Below, piece by piece: positions 16,182 through 25,877 of a DNA stretch of 27,252 nt. A program made the position numbers and the translations under genes. Numbering within the stretch: position 1 is the stretch's first letter; every line of letters starts with the position of its first letter. Source of the DNA: CBDULQ01 sp965368115 (GTDB lineage: Bacteria > Pseudomonadota > Gammaproteobacteria > SZUA-229); the NCBI GenBank assembly GCA_965368115.1, contig CBDULQ010000012.1, forward strand, positions 1 to 27,252, written 5' to 3'. Under the pieces are notes generated by a model. The model was not told where the DNA came from. It was given only the letters and a program-made list of their open reading frames with translations, and did not search any database.

Positions 16182-17375
16182 ATGCGCGAATCAATGCTTG
16201 CCGACGATCTGGATCGGGCACCGACCCGACTGGTGGATCAGTACCATCCCGAATCTTCGGTGTTTTTTTCTTCCTCGCGTCAGGCCTTGCTGGCCCGGCC
16301 GCCGTTCGCCTCCCTGCTGGTTGCCGGTATGCGTGATTTACCGGAGCAGGTGAGCGAGTCACTGCGCCTGGCCGGTGAACTGGGCTTCGAGCAAGCCGTG
16401 GTGGTTGGAGCCATTCCGTTCGATGTGAAGGGGCGCAATTACCTGCGGGTCAGCACCAATGTGCAGACCCAGCCCGTGCAGCGGAAAGAACAGGGTGAGC
16501 ATCAGCGTGTCGATCTGGGCGACTTCCGTATCACCAGCAGTCCGGACCAACAACAATATCGGGCGCAGGTGAAACAGGCCCTGCAACGCTTTGCCTGTGG
16601 TGAGCTGGACAAGGTGGTGCTGTCCCGTGCTCTGGACATCGAGTGCGAAAAACGTCCCGACGTCGGCGTGCTGGTGCGTAACCTGGAAGCGCTGAATCAG
16701 CATGGTTACACCTTCGCCATTGATCTGCCGGAAAACAATACGGCCCGGACAGCGGCGTCATCGCGTGCACTGATCGGCGCCAGTCCCGAGTTGCTGATTT
16801 CCAGGACCGGCAATCGCATCATTGCCAATCCGCTGGCCGGTTCCGAACCGCGCAGTAGCGATCCTCGCATCGATGAGCAGCGAGCACAGGACCTGCTGCG
16901 TTCGGAAAAAGACCGCCGCGAACATGCGCTGGTGATTCGTGCCATCGAAACCGCACTCAGACCGTTTTGCAAAACACTGCATATTCCCGATCAGCCGTCG
17001 CTGATCAACACCCGCGCGATGTGGCATCTGTCCACTCGCATCGAGGGTGAACTCATCGACAGCCTGCCCTGTTCACTCACGCTTGCGCTGGCCATGCACC
17101 CGACACCCGCGGTGTGCGGTTACCCCGGTGCAGAAGCCGCACGTTTGATCGATGAACTGGAACCTCATCAACGGGACCTGTTCACCGGCATGGTGGGCTG
17201 GTGCGATGCCAATGGTGACGGTGAATGGGTGGTCACCATCCGTTGTGCGGAAGTGAATGACCGCAACATCCGCCTGTATGCCGGTGCCGGCATCGTGGCC
17301 GGTTCTGATCCTGAAAAGGAATTCAACGAAACCGAAGCCAAGTTCAGAACCATGCGTCATGCGTTGGGAATTTGA
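16182..17375 (+). CDS. entC: Isochorismate synthase (EntC/DhbC/MxcD type)
   Basis: This 397-residue enzyme converts chorismate to isochorismate, the first step to 2,3-dihydroxybenzoate. The C-terminal chorismate-binding fold is clear: K144 (ELDKVVLSRAL) matches the water-activating lysine of EntC (K147), and E203 in GASPELLIS is at the general-acid position. AMHPTPAVCGYP, VGWCDANGDGEWVVTIRCAE and YAGAGIVAGSDPEKEFNET follow, as in isochorismate synthases. Length is close to E. coli EntC (391). First gene of the Fur-box operon; entE begins four bases after its stop. Salicylate or menaquinone synthases share this fold, but the EntE/EntB/EntA neighbours make the DHB route the right one. Confidence 0.94.
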   Translation: MRESMLADDLDRAPTRLVDQYHPESSVFFSSSRQALLARPPFASLLVAGMRDLPEQVSESLRLAGELGFEQAVVVGAIPFDVKGRNYLRVSTNVQTQPVQRKEQGEHQRVDLGDFRITSSPDQQQYRAQVKQALQRFACGELDKVVLSRALDIECEKRPDVGVLVRNLEALNQHGYTFAIDLPENNTARTAASSRALIGASPELLISRTGNRIIANPLAGSEPRSSDPRIDEQRAQDLLRSEKDRREHALVIRAIETALRPFCKTLHIPDQPSLINTRAMWHLSTRIEGELIDSLPCSLTLALAMHPTPAVCGYPGAEAARLIDELEPHQRDLFTGMVGWCDANGDGEWVVTIRCAEVNDRNIRLYAGAGIVAGSDPEKEFNETEAKFRTMRHALGI

Positions 17376-17379
17376 AATC

Positions 17380-19014
17380 ATGTCGAACGAATACACCGCA
17401 TATACACCCTGGGATGCAAGGCTCGCGGCTCACTACCGAAACCAGGGTTACTGGGCCGGTTTGACGCTGGATCATATTCTGCGTCGCAGTGCGGATGCAT
17501 TTGCCGACCATCGAGCGATTGTCGATGGTGACCGTAGCCTGAGCTATCGGCAGTTGATGTTACGTGTCCGGCAACTGGCGGCGGGACTGCAGCAACAGGG
17601 GGTCGTGCCTGGTGACCGGGTGGTCGTGCAATTGCCTAACAGTATCGAGTTTGTCGAAGTGGTTTTTGCCCTGTTTATGACCGGAGCCATACCGGTATTT
17701 GCACTGCCGGCGCATCGTTATCACGAGATCAGTCACTTCAGTGAAATTGCCGATGCTAAGGCATATATCGGCGCCGATCGTTTCTCCGGTTTCGATTATC
17801 GTGAGCTGGCTCGGCGTCTCGTGCAGGAACAGGCTCTGCGCATCGTTGTGATTCGCGGTGAGGCTGCAGAGTTTGTCAATCTTGAAAGTATGTATGTCGA
17901 GCCGGTGCCGATGACGGGTGGCGATGCCTCGGCGCTGGCCCTGCTGCAATTGTCCGGTGGTACGACCAACATTCCCAAGCTGATTCCGCGCACGCACGAC
18001 GATTACTACTATAGCGTACGCGCCAGTGTCGAGGTGTGCGAGTTGACAGACCGCACCGTGTATCTTGCAGCGCTGCCCATGGCACACAATTTTCCACTCA
18101 GTTCGCCCGGCATTTTTGGCGTGCTCTATGCCGGCGGCTGTATTGTCGTCGCAACAAATCCGGCGCCGGATACCTGTTTCGAACTTATAGAGCGCCATCG
18201 TGTCACCATGACTTCGCTGGTGCCGCCGCTGGCGATGGTGTGGATGCAGGCCGCGGGTAATAATCATCGTGACCTGACGAGCCTGCAACTGATTCAGGTC
18301 GGCGGGGCAAAATTCGGCGCACAAGCGGCGGCGCGTTTGAAACAGACATTTAACGGCCAGCTACAACAGGTGTTCGGCATGGCTGAAGGCCTGGTGAATT
18401 ATACACGTCTCGACGATAACGACGCACTGGTGCTCAACACACAGGGGCGACCCATGTCCGTGGCTGACGAAATTCGTATCGTCGACGATCAGGATCAACC
18501 CCTGCCACAGGGGAAAACCGGTCAGCTATTGACACGCGGTCCTTACACGATTCGCGGTTACTATCGAGCAGCGGAACATAATCGCCAGTCGTTTACTGAC
18601 GACGGGTTTTATCGCACCGGCGATGTGGCTCGACTTACCGAACAGGGCTACCTGGTCGTGGAAGGTCGGGTCAAGGACCAGATCAATCGCGGCGGCGAAA
18701 AAATTGCCGCAGCGGAAGTAGAAAATCATCTGCTGGCGCACGCCCTGATCCGCGATGCTGCACTGGTGTCCATGCCCGATCCTTTTCTCGGCGAAAAAAC
18801 CTGCGCCTTCATCGTGCCTGACGCTGCTGCCGATTCTCTCCCTAAAGCCATCGAGTTGCGTCGCTTTTTGAGCGAGCGGGGACTGGCCGATTACAAGATT
18901 CCGGATCGTTTCGAGTTTTTCCGAGAGCTGCCGAAAACCGGTTTCGGTAAGGTCAACAAACAGGCGCTGCGTAACATTCTGTCGGATCAAAGAAAGCAGA
19001 TGCAAAGTGCCTGA
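17380..19014 (+). CDS. entE: 2,3-dihydroxybenzoate-AMP ligase (EntE/DhbE/MxcE type)
   Basis: This stand-alone adenylation enzyme of 544 residues activates DHB with ATP and loads it onto the EntB carrier domain. The N-terminal YTPWDARLAAHYRNQGYW is typical of DHB ligases. The phosphate-binding loop is SGGTTNIPK at 192-200. AHNFPLSSPG places N237, F238 and S242 at the positions that bind the catechol ring in Bacillus DhbE (N235, Y236, S240), with Phe replacing Tyr. YRTGDVARL and the C-terminal KTGFGKVNK lysine region complete the family signature. ATG 17380 is chosen by its match to family N-termini; the frame is open upstream within entC. The gap to entB is 40 bases. Confidence 0.95.
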   Translation: MSNEYTAYTPWDARLAAHYRNQGYWAGLTLDHILRRSADAFADHRAIVDGDRSLSYRQLMLRVRQLAAGLQQQGVVPGDRVVVQLPNSIEFVEVVFALFMTGAIPVFALPAHRYHEISHFSEIADAKAYIGADRFSGFDYRELARRLVQEQALRIVVIRGEAAEFVNLESMYVEPVPMTGGDASALALLQLSGGTTNIPKLIPRTHDDYYYSVRASVEVCELTDRTVYLAALPMAHNFPLSSPGIFGVLYAGGCIVVATNPAPDTCFELIERHRVTMTSLVPPLAMVWMQAAGNNHRDLTSLQLIQVGGAKFGAQAAARLKQTFNGQLQQVFGMAEGLVNYTRLDDNDALVLNTQGRPMSVADEIRIVDDQDQPLPQGKTGQLLTRGPYTIRGYYRAAEHNRQSFTDDGFYRTGDVARLTEQGYLVVEGRVKDQINRGGEKIAAAEVENHLLAHALIRDAALVSMPDPFLGEKTCAFIVPDAAADSLPKAIELRRFLSERGLADYKIPDRFEFFRELPKTGFGKVNKQALRNILSDQRKQMQSA

Positions 19015-19054
19015 CGATTCAATACGAACTTTACATTAAGAACAAGAGCAGATT

Positions 19055-19987
19055 ATGGCGATACCACGTATTCAATCCTACCGTTTCGATGCGGCAAAGA
19101 TGCTGCCGGATAACCGCGTGCAATGGCAAGTGGATGCAGGCCGTGCGGTGCTGCTGATTCACGACATGCAGAATTACTTCCTCGATTTTTACGATCGTCA
19201 GCAGGCGCCGATCGACGAATTGCTGGTCAACATTCGGCGCCTGAAAGCGGCTTGCGAATCACGGGGTATACCGGTGGTATATACCGCGCAGCCCGGTAAC
19301 CAACACGCCAGGGATCGCGCTTTATTGACTGACTTCTGGGGACCGGGACTGGCAGCTGATGAATACCTGCAGGCGATCGACGAATCCATTGCACCGAGTG
19401 CGGGTGATCAGGTGTATACCAAATGGCGTTACAGCGCGCTGCAACGCACCGACCTGGCGACGTTCATGGCTCAACAGGGACGTGACCAGTTACTGGTCTG
19501 CGGAGTCTATGCGCACATCGGCATTCTGGCTACCAGCCTGGAAGCATTTATGCGTGATATTCAAGCCTTTGTGATTGCCGATGCGGTCGCCGACTTCAGT
19601 GCCGAGGACCATGCTATGGCGCTCGGGTATATTGCCGGTCGCTGCGGTCGCGTCGACCGGGTCGATGATTTGATCGAATTATTAGCGGGCGCGGCCGATG
19701 CACCGGCGTTGAATCGGCAGGTGTTCAGACAGCAGGTGGCCGAAAGTCTTGGCGTGACGCAACAGGAAATCGGTGATGACGACAACCTGATGCACCTGGG
19801 ACTGGACTCGATTCGATTGATGACATTGATCGAAACCTGGCGCGATATGGGCGCCGAGATTCAGTTTGCCGAACTGGCGGAAGTGGCCAGTATCGGTCAG
19901 TGGTGGGACATCATCGAACAAAGCCTGCGCGATACTCGTCCGGCATTGTTCGAGAGACAATCGCATGCGGAGTTCATCGATGACTGA
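19055..19987 (+). CDS. entB: Isochorismatase / aryl carrier protein (EntB/MxcF type)
   Basis: This bifunctional 310-residue protein has an isochorismatase domain (1-210) that hydrolyses isochorismate to 2,3-dihydro-2,3-dihydroxybenzoate. Its C-terminal aryl carrier domain (about 225-300) carries DHB. Catalytic D37 (LLIHDMQNYF), K123 (TKWRYSALQRT) and the GVYAHIG segment in place of the usual cysteine are as in EntB. The phosphopantetheine site is S252 in LGLDSIRLM. It is somewhat longer than E. coli EntB (285) because of a C-terminal tail. Its last 8 bases overlap the NRPS start. A phosphopantetheinyl transferase is needed but is not in this window. Confidence 0.95.
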   Translation: MAIPRIQSYRFDAAKMLPDNRVQWQVDAGRAVLLIHDMQNYFLDFYDRQQAPIDELLVNIRRLKAACESRGIPVVYTAQPGNQHARDRALLTDFWGPGLAADEYLQAIDESIAPSAGDQVYTKWRYSALQRTDLATFMAQQGRDQLLVCGVYAHIGILATSLEAFMRDIQAFVIADAVADFSAEDHAMALGYIAGRCGRVDRVDDLIELLAGAADAPALNRQVFRQQVAESLGVTQQEIGDDDNLMHLGLDSIRLMTLIETWRDMGAEIQFAELAEVASIGQWWDIIEQSLRDTRPALFERQSHAEFIDD

Positions 19988-22900
19988 AGTGGCCGAGGCT
20001 TGTGCGCTGAGTGAAGCGCAGCAGGGTATCTGGCTGGGACAACAGCTGGCGCCGGACAGTCCCATGTATAACGCGGCGGAAGCTGTCCACATGCATGGAG
20101 AACTGGACGTCGATCTATTCCGTCAGGCGCTGGATCAGGTGATGTCCGAAGCAACGGCATTACATATGGTATTTCGCCGCCACGGCGAATCCGCGTTGCA
20201 GTTACCGTCCCTACGTCGTTCCGGCCTGGAATATCACGATCTACGCGAGCAAAACAATGCGGAAAATATTGCCGACGATATGATGAATGCATCGCTGGCG
20301 CAGGCCGTGGACCTGGAGCAGGGGCCGTTGTATCGACAGCAGTTATTCCGTATCAGCGATCGGTACCATATCTGGTATCAGCAGATTCACCACATTGCCG
20401 CCGATGGCTATGCGTTCAACCTGCTCAGGCAGCGGATATTCGATCTTTACAATCGTCTGCAGCGGGCACCCGAAGTCGCGGCGCCGCGAGCGCTGTTATC
20501 CGGCAAGCCGTTCGCGGATTTCTACGCGGTTATCAATGAAGACCAACGCTATCGGCAATCGCCTCGTTACCAGGAAGATCGTCTTTACTGGCTATCGCAG
20601 TTTGGCGATGCGCCGACAGCGATTTCGTTCAAGAAAGGTAATACTTCGATCAGTGACCGTGCCATACATCGCTCTTTCGCGATCAGTGCGCAACAGTTTT
20701 CCAGAATGAAGCAGGTCTGTAAGGGTATTCATTGTAACTGGTCGGCATTTTTTATCGGCCTGGTCGCATTGCTGTTGTATCGCCAGCGGGCAGTGCAAAA
20801 AATGGTGCTGGGTATTCCGGTAATGTGTCGCATGGGTTCCGCCAGTTTGCGCGTGCCGAGTATGATCATGAACATCGCACCCCTGCAAATCGACCTGAAC
20901 GGTCTCAACAGTTTCCGTGATCTGGTATTGCATATTGCCGAACAGTTTCAGTCACTGGCGCCGCATCAGCGCTTTCGTTACGAACAACTGCGCAGGGATC
21001 TGCAGCAGGTTGGTGGTGACCGGCGCCTGTTCGGGCCGGTCGTCAATATCATGCCGTTCGATCAGCCGCTGCGGTTGAACAATATTGTTTGCCGGATGGA
21101 AACTCGATCAGCCGGGCCTGTAGATGATATTTCATTCAATGTTGTGGTCACTGCAGAGCAGGGTGTGCGTTTCGATCTGGACGCCAATCCTCTGCGCTAT
21201 AGTGACGAGGACCTGGCGTCGCTGGAACACGCCTGTTCGAATCTGTTTCAGGAATTACTGGGTAATGTCTACCTGCCATTGACTCTGGATATAGAACATT
21301 TTTCCTGCGTACAGGGTGCGCCACTGGCTGAACCGCCTGTCTCGGTGATCGAATTGTTTACACGCCAGGTTCAGGATGAGCCCGAGGCTATTGCCCTGGT
21401 GCATGGCGGGCGTCGACTCAGTTATGCCCAGCTCTACGAAAACAGTCAGCGGCTGGCACGGCAGATGCTCGTCAGCGGACTGGGTATGGGAGAACGTGTC
21501 GGTTTACATCTACAGCGTGGTGAAGCGGCGGTCACCGCCAGTCTGGCCTGCCTGATGTCTGGTATCCCCTTTCTGTTTATCGATCCAGATGGGCCGGCGA
21601 GACGTAATCGATATATTTGCGAAAATGCCGCCCTGTCCCTGGTGCTGTATCAGGATCAGGTCCCGCAATTCAATGTGCTGCCGGCACGCAGTCTATCCCT
21701 GTTGGAACTCTGTGCACAGGACGTTACCGATAAACAGACCCTGCCCGTACCTGAACAGAGTGCTGTTGCTTATCTGATCTACACATCCGGATCGACCGGG
21801 CAACCCAAAGGTATCGAAGTGGATCAGCGAGCGCTGGCCGAGTTCGTCATTGCTGCCGCCCAGGAATATGGTGTGCATAGTAGCGATCGCATGTTGCAGT
21901 TCGCGCCGCTGCATTTCGATGCCTGTATCGAAGAGTTCTTCGTCAGCCTGTGTAGCGGCGCAACACTGATCGTTCGTGCCGAAGACATGCTGGATTCGTT
22001 CGCGCATTTTTTACGCCAATGCGAACAACTGGATATCAGTGTGCTGGATCTGCCTACGGCTTACTGGCATGAGCTGGTGTTCTATTGCAGCAACACCCAT
22101 AGCTGTCTACCCGCGTCCGTACAATGCGTCATCATCGGTGGTGAAGCGGTACAAAAGGAGCGGGTCAGGCAATGGCTGCAAATCAATCGATACCAGGCCC
22201 GCCTGCTGAACACTTACGGTCCGAGCGAAGCCACGGTTGTCGCCAGTTATGCCGAGGTGTCCGATGCCGAAGATATGAGTATAGGTTTCCCCTTGCCCGG
22301 GCGGCTGGCACTTGTCGTCGACGAAGAGCAACACATTGTACCGCGTGGCAGTGCGGGTGAGCTGGTGCTCGCGGGTGCCGGACTGGCCAGAGGTTACCTG
22401 GGGCAGGAAGCGCCGGTGACGGGTGGCTTCGGGTCCCGTTATTTCAATGTGCTGGACAAAACACTGAGAATTTATCGTACCGGTGATCGCGCGCGGCTCG
22501 ATGAACGGGGCAGGCTGCATTACCTGGGTCGCATCGACGATGAAATCAAGATCAGTGGTCATCGCATCAATCCGCTTGAAATCGAAGCCGCCATGCTGCG
22601 TCTTCCGGAACTGGAACAGGCTGCGCTGATCATTGTCGATGAACGCGGCAACAAACAGCTGATCGCTTGCCTGGTCAGCAATCAGGCTATGGATGTGCGT
22701 GCTTTACGTGAGCGTCTGGCCGATCAATTGCCGGCGGCCATGTTGCCTTCCCGTGTTGTACAGCTCGAACAGTTGCCGAAAAATGCTGCCGGCAAGGTCG
22801 ATCGACGCGCGCTACAGGCGCATTGTGAACACGGTGATCGGACGGTTGATCGCAGTGAGGAGCTGACCGAACTTCAGGCGCGCATCATTGACATCTGGCA

Positions 22901-24296
22901 ACAGGTGCTGGGTGCCCAGCCGATGGTTGCGGATGATGATTTCTTTCTTCTCGGCGGTCAGTCGTTGCAGAGTATTCAGGTCATCAACCGCCTGTCTGTG
23001 GAGCTACAGCGGGATATCCCGGTGAGCCTGTTGTTTCAGTACCCGACGGTGCGTGAACTGGCACAGCAACTTGAGCAATGTAGTCCTGCTGGTGCCGAGA
23101 GAGAACGGCGTCGACAGATCGAAGAAGACTGTTGTTTACAACTGCCTGTTGGTCGTGCGCAACATGTTTTGGTTCATCAACAGGAGCCGGAATGTATTCT
23201 GCTAACCGGTGCTTCCGGTTTTCTGGGTACCCAGTTGCTGTATCAGTTACTGCAACAGACAAGGGCGCGCATCGTCTGTCTGTTACGTCCCGACGCAAAT
23301 GGCGCCGTGCAGGACAAGCTGGCTTGTTCAATGCAGGCGCAGGGGCTGGACTTTCGGGATTACGCAGAACGCATCGAGATGCTGGCCGGGGACCTGGAAC
23401 AGCCCCGGCTGGGGTTGACGGAAACCCAATGGCGACAGCTTGAACAACGGGTCGATACGGTCTGGCACAATGCGGCGATTACCAGCGTGGTGCGTGGCTA
23501 CGCATCACTGCGCGCCGGCAACCTGCTGGCAACCCGCGCCCTGATCGAACTCGCTGCAGTCAGGCGGATACCGTTTCATTATGTGTCGACCATTGCGGTT
23601 GCGGATGCACAGCAAAACAGTCTGCAGGAAGATTTTGTCGCCTGGCATGGAAGCTTGCTCGATGGTTACCAACAGACCAAGTGGGCTGCCGAAAAAATAT
23701 TGCAGTCGGCACTCGAGCAGGGTTGTCCGGTATCGATTTATCGCCTGGGGCGCATCAGCGGACATAGTGAACAGGGTTACCTGAATCGGCAGGACCTGGT
23801 GTGGCGTATCGTGCAGTCCGCCGTACGCCTTGGTATCTGGCCGGACATGAATGTGCAGGAACCCTGGACGCCGGTCGACTGGACCGCGGATATCATGGTG
23901 CGACTGGCGCTTTCATCGTCAGAACAGGTTGTTTTCAACATCACGCCGCCGGCGGCGGTCTCGTTGCGGCAGGTGTTCGATCGAGTCGTGCAACGGGGTT
24001 ATCGCCTGCAAAAAGTATCCCTGGAGCAATGGACGAATGCATTGCAGGCGAGTCATGATGCAGCGGACCAGGCACTGGCGGTATTTTTCAGTCAAATGCG
24101 CGAACAGCATGTCGACAGCGTCGTTAAGTCCGTCGACAACCATGGGATATGCGCATTCATCAGTCGGCATGAACTGGCATTCAGTGTAATTGATCATGAC
24201 ATGCTGGATCGCTATATCGACTATGCGATACAACAGGCATGGCTGAGTAGACCGCAACAACCGTCGGCAAACGAGGTGCATTATGGCCGGCGTTGA
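19980..24296 (+). CDS. mxcG: C-A-T-R nonribosomal peptide synthetase, MxcG-like (bis-DHB diamine assembly)
   Basis: The protein has 1438 residues. ATG 19980 has GGAG at 19969-19972 and overlaps the entB stop. Domain order: condensation (1-440; C1 motif LSEAQQGIWLG, catalytic HHIAADG 137-143), adenylation (about 455-945; LIYTSGSTGQPKG 599-611, YRTGDRARL, GKVDR with K939), carrier (about 960-1030; GGQSLQS, S995) and terminal thioester reductase (about 1070-1400; GASGFLG 1077-1083, T1204, Y1230, K1234). Mapping to GrsA gives the specificity code DAEDIGTVVK from residues D647, A648, E651, D690, I718, G720, T745, V753, V754 and K939. The acidic residues at E651 and D690 suit a basic side chain such as lysine. 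By analogy with MxcG, the C domain would acylate both amines with DHB and the R domain would release an aldehyde or alcohol. The reductase end rules out enterobactin- or bacillibactin-type trimerisation. Product identity is inferred. Confidence 0.88.
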   Translation: MTEVAEACALSEAQQGIWLGQQLAPDSPMYNAAEAVHMHGELDVDLFRQALDQVMSEATALHMVFRRHGESALQLPSLRRSGLEYHDLREQNNAENIADDMMNASLAQAVDLEQGPLYRQQLFRISDRYHIWYQQIHHIAADGYAFNLLRQRIFDLYNRLQRAPEVAAPRALLSGKPFADFYAVINEDQRYRQSPRYQEDRLYWLSQFGDAPTAISFKKGNTSISDRAIHRSFAISAQQFSRMKQVCKGIHCNWSAFFIGLVALLLYRQRAVQKMVLGIPVMCRMGSASLRVPSMIMNIAPLQIDLNGLNSFRDLVLHIAEQFQSLAPHQRFRYEQLRRDLQQVGGDRRLFGPVVNIMPFDQPLRLNNIVCRMETRSAGPVDDISFNVVVTAEQGVRFDLDANPLRYSDEDLASLEHACSNLFQELLGNVYLPLTLDIEHFSCVQGAPLAEPPVSVIELFTRQVQDEPEAIALVHGGRRLSYAQLYENSQRLARQMLVSGLGMGERVGLHLQRGEAAVTASLACLMSGIPFLFIDPDGPARRNRYICENAALSLVLYQDQVPQFNVLPARSLSLLELCAQDVTDKQTLPVPEQSAVAYLIYTSGSTGQPKGIEVDQRALAEFVIAAAQEYGVHSSDRMLQFAPLHFDACIEEFFVSLCSGATLIVRAEDMLDSFAHFLRQCEQLDISVLDLPTAYWHELVFYCSNTHSCLPASVQCVIIGGEAVQKERVRQWLQINRYQARLLNTYGPSEATVVASYAEVSDAEDMSIGFPLPGRLALVVDEEQHIVPRGSAGELVLAGAGLARGYLGQEAPVTGGFGSRYFNVLDKTLRIYRTGDRARLDERGRLHYLGRIDDEIKISGHRINPLEIEAAMLRLPELEQAALIIVDERGNKQLIACLVSNQAMDVRALRERLADQLPAAMLPSRVVQLEQLPKNAAGKVDRRALQAHCEHGDRTVDRSEELTELQARIIDIWQQVLGAQPMVADDDFFLLGGQSLQSIQVINRLSVELQRDIPVSLLFQYPTVRELAQQLEQCSPAGAERERRRQIEEDCCLQLPVGRAQHVLVHQQEPECILLTGASGFLGTQLLYQLLQQTRARIVCLLRPDANGAVQDKLACSMQAQGLDFRDYAERIEMLAGDLEQPRLGLTETQWRQLEQRVDTVWHNAAITSVVRGYASLRAGNLLATRALIELAAVRRIPFHYVSTIAVADAQQNSLQEDFVAWHGSLLDGYQQTKWAAEKILQSALEQGCPVSIYRLGRISGHSEQGYLNRQDLVWRIVQSAVRLGIWPDMNVQEPWTPVDWTADIMVRLALSSSEQVVFNITPPAAVSLRQVFDRVVQRGYRLQKVSLEQWTNALQASHDAADQALAVFFSQMREQHVDSVVKSVDNHGICAFISRHELAFSVIDHDMLDRYIDYAIQQAWLSRPQQPSANEVHYGRR

Positions 24297-25107
24297 AGTT
24301 CTGAACAGACGTCCGCAGCCACGTCTGTTACAGGTGATCAGAACCTGTGCCCTGCCGTCCGGGTTGCGTCGTATTACCTTAAGCGGCAGTCAGTTGCACG
24401 GTTTTCCGCAGCATCGTAACGGTGCTCACATCAAACTGTTTTTCCCTCGAGTGGGTCAATGTCAGCCGGTGTTACCGGTGCTCACAGAGCGCGGTATCGT
24501 CTGGCCGCAGAATCAGTTGAAAGCGATTACCCGCACCTATTCGGTTCGTCGTTACTGTGCCGAGCGCAATGAACTGGATATCGATTTCGTCATGCATGGC
24601 CACGACAGTCCTGCCGCTGGCTGGGCGAAGCGGGCAAGGCCCGGTGATTATCTTGGCGTTGCCGGACCCGGTGGTCCCGACCCCTTACTTGCTCCCGCGG
24701 ACTGGCACATCATCGCCGGCGATATGTCGGCCTTACCGGCAATCAGTGCTTTGCTTGAACAGCTCTCGATGTTTGCCCGGGGTTATGTGTTTATCGAAGT
24801 GGACCGCACGGAACACATTCAGCCATTGCACAACAATACCGGCATGCAGGTCCACTGGGTACAACGGGACGGTGTTGATTCAATGCTCGAAGAGGTCAGG
24901 CGCAGGGTGCGACCGCCGCGTGACGCTCAAAACCTGTCCGGGTTTGTGGCCGGCGAAAACGGCCTGGTTCGAACGATGCGCGATTATCTGCGTGAAACCT
25001 ACCGGCTGACGCGCAGGGAATTGTATGCCGTGCCCTACTGGTGTCGCGGTCAGGATGAAGAAGCCTATCACCAGCAACGCCATGAAATCATGGATCAGGT
25101 GTATTGA
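24283..25107 (+). CDS. viuB: Siderophore-interacting FAD protein (ViuB/MxcB family)
   Basis: This 274-residue cytoplasmic flavoprotein probably releases iron by reducing the ferric siderophore. The FAD-binding motif RTYSVRRY is at 84-91, followed by the WAKRARPGDYLGVAGPGG loop and the nucleotide-binding GDMSALPAI at 146-154. The C-terminal YWCRGQDEEAYHQQRHE matches the SIP-family ending, which binds substrate and NAD(P)H. Its start overlaps the NRPS stop by 14 bases and its TGA shares a base with the entA ATG, so it is firmly in the operon. Myxobacterial myxochelin loci carry the same type of gene. Confidence 0.88.
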   Translation: MAGVEVLNRRPQPRLLQVIRTCALPSGLRRITLSGSQLHGFPQHRNGAHIKLFFPRVGQCQPVLPVLTERGIVWPQNQLKAITRTYSVRRYCAERNELDIDFVMHGHDSPAAGWAKRARPGDYLGVAGPGGPDPLLAPADWHIIAGDMSALPAISALLEQLSMFARGYVFIEVDRTEHIQPLHNNTGMQVHWVQRDGVDSMLEEVRRRVRPPRDAQNLSGFVAGENGLVRTMRDYLRETYRLTRRELYAVPYWCRGQDEEAYHQQRHEIMDQVY

Positions 25108-25856
25108 TGTATAGCGAATTTGACCAGCGTATTGCCGTGGTAAGCGGTGCCGCCCAGGGCATCGGTTTCGCCATCAGCGAGCAGTTACAGGCGCTGGGCT
25201 CGCGGGTGATTCGACTCGATAAACGTTTCGATGCCGCGTCCGCGGAAGATTGCCGGCCGCTCGATGTCAGTGATGCGGCTGCGGTTGAACAGATCATCGA
25301 CGATATCGAACATTCGATCGGCGCGATCGATTATTTTGTCAGTTGTGCGGGCATTCTGCGCATGGGGTCCCTGCTGGACTCTGCATTACAGGACTGGCAT
25401 GACACTTTTGCCGTGAACACCAGCGGTGCATTCAATCTGGCGCGCAGTATCGGTCGTCACATGCGTCGGCGTCAGCGAGGTGTCATGGTGGCGGTGGGTT
25501 CCAATGCGGCGTGTGTTCCGCGCATGGGTATGGGTAGTTATGCCGCATCCAAGGCAGCACTGACACAAATGATGAAATGCCTGGGCCTGGAACTGGCTGC
25601 TGCGGGTGTGCGCTGCAATCTTGTCGCGCCGGGTTCGACGGACACCGAAATGCAACGTCAGTTATGGACGGATGCATCCGGGCCGGAACAGGTTATTCAG
25701 GGTTCACTGCAGGCCTATCGGCTCGGTATTCCCCTGCAACGTATTGCCAGTCCGCAACAGATTGCGGCACTGGTGATTTTTTTACTTTCCGATCAGGCGG
25801 CACACATCACCATGGAAAACATCATCGTCGATGGTGGCGCCAGCCTGGGTTGTTAA
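25107..25856 (+). CDS. entA: 2,3-dihydro-2,3-dihydroxybenzoate dehydrogenase (EntA/MxcC type)
   Basis: This short-chain dehydrogenase of 249 residues oxidises 2,3-dihydro-DHB to 2,3-dihydroxybenzoate with NAD. The Rossmann motif is GAAQGIG at 14-20, the SDR NAG-type motif appears as CAGIL, and the catalytic pair is Y145 and K149 in YAASK. EntA-typical features are MVAVGSNAACVPR and a PGSTDTEMQRQLW substrate loop. It is close in length to E. coli EntA (248). ATG 25107 overlaps the preceding stop; a TTG one codon earlier is less likely. It completes the DHB pathway with entC and entB. Confidence 0.93.
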   Translation: MYSEFDQRIAVVSGAAQGIGFAISEQLQALGSRVIRLDKRFDAASAEDCRPLDVSDAAAVEQIIDDIEHSIGAIDYFVSCAGILRMGSLLDSALQDWHDTFAVNTSGAFNLARSIGRHMRRRQRGVMVAVGSNAACVPRMGMGSYAASKAALTQMMKCLGLELAAAGVRCNLVAPGSTDTEMQRQLWTDASGPEQVIQGSLQAYRLGIPLQRIASPQQIAALVIFLLSDQAAHITMENIIVDGGASLGC

Positions 25857-25877
25857 TTTTATACGGGATACAGGATT

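Noticed and set aside
17257..17379. Upstream extension of the entE frame into entC
   Set aside because: The extra residues are out-of-frame entC sequence, and DHB ligases begin near the YTPWDARLA segment that follows ATG 17380.
17560..18324. Open minus-strand frame of 254 codons opposite entE
   Set aside because: It lies fully inside a strongly supported EntE gene on the other strand, and its His/Arg/Gln-rich translation matches no family.
16182..25856. Enterobactin or bacillibactin cluster
   Set aside because: The synthetase ends in a reductase domain instead of a thioesterase, the A-domain code is not for serine or threonine, and an aminotransferase follows.
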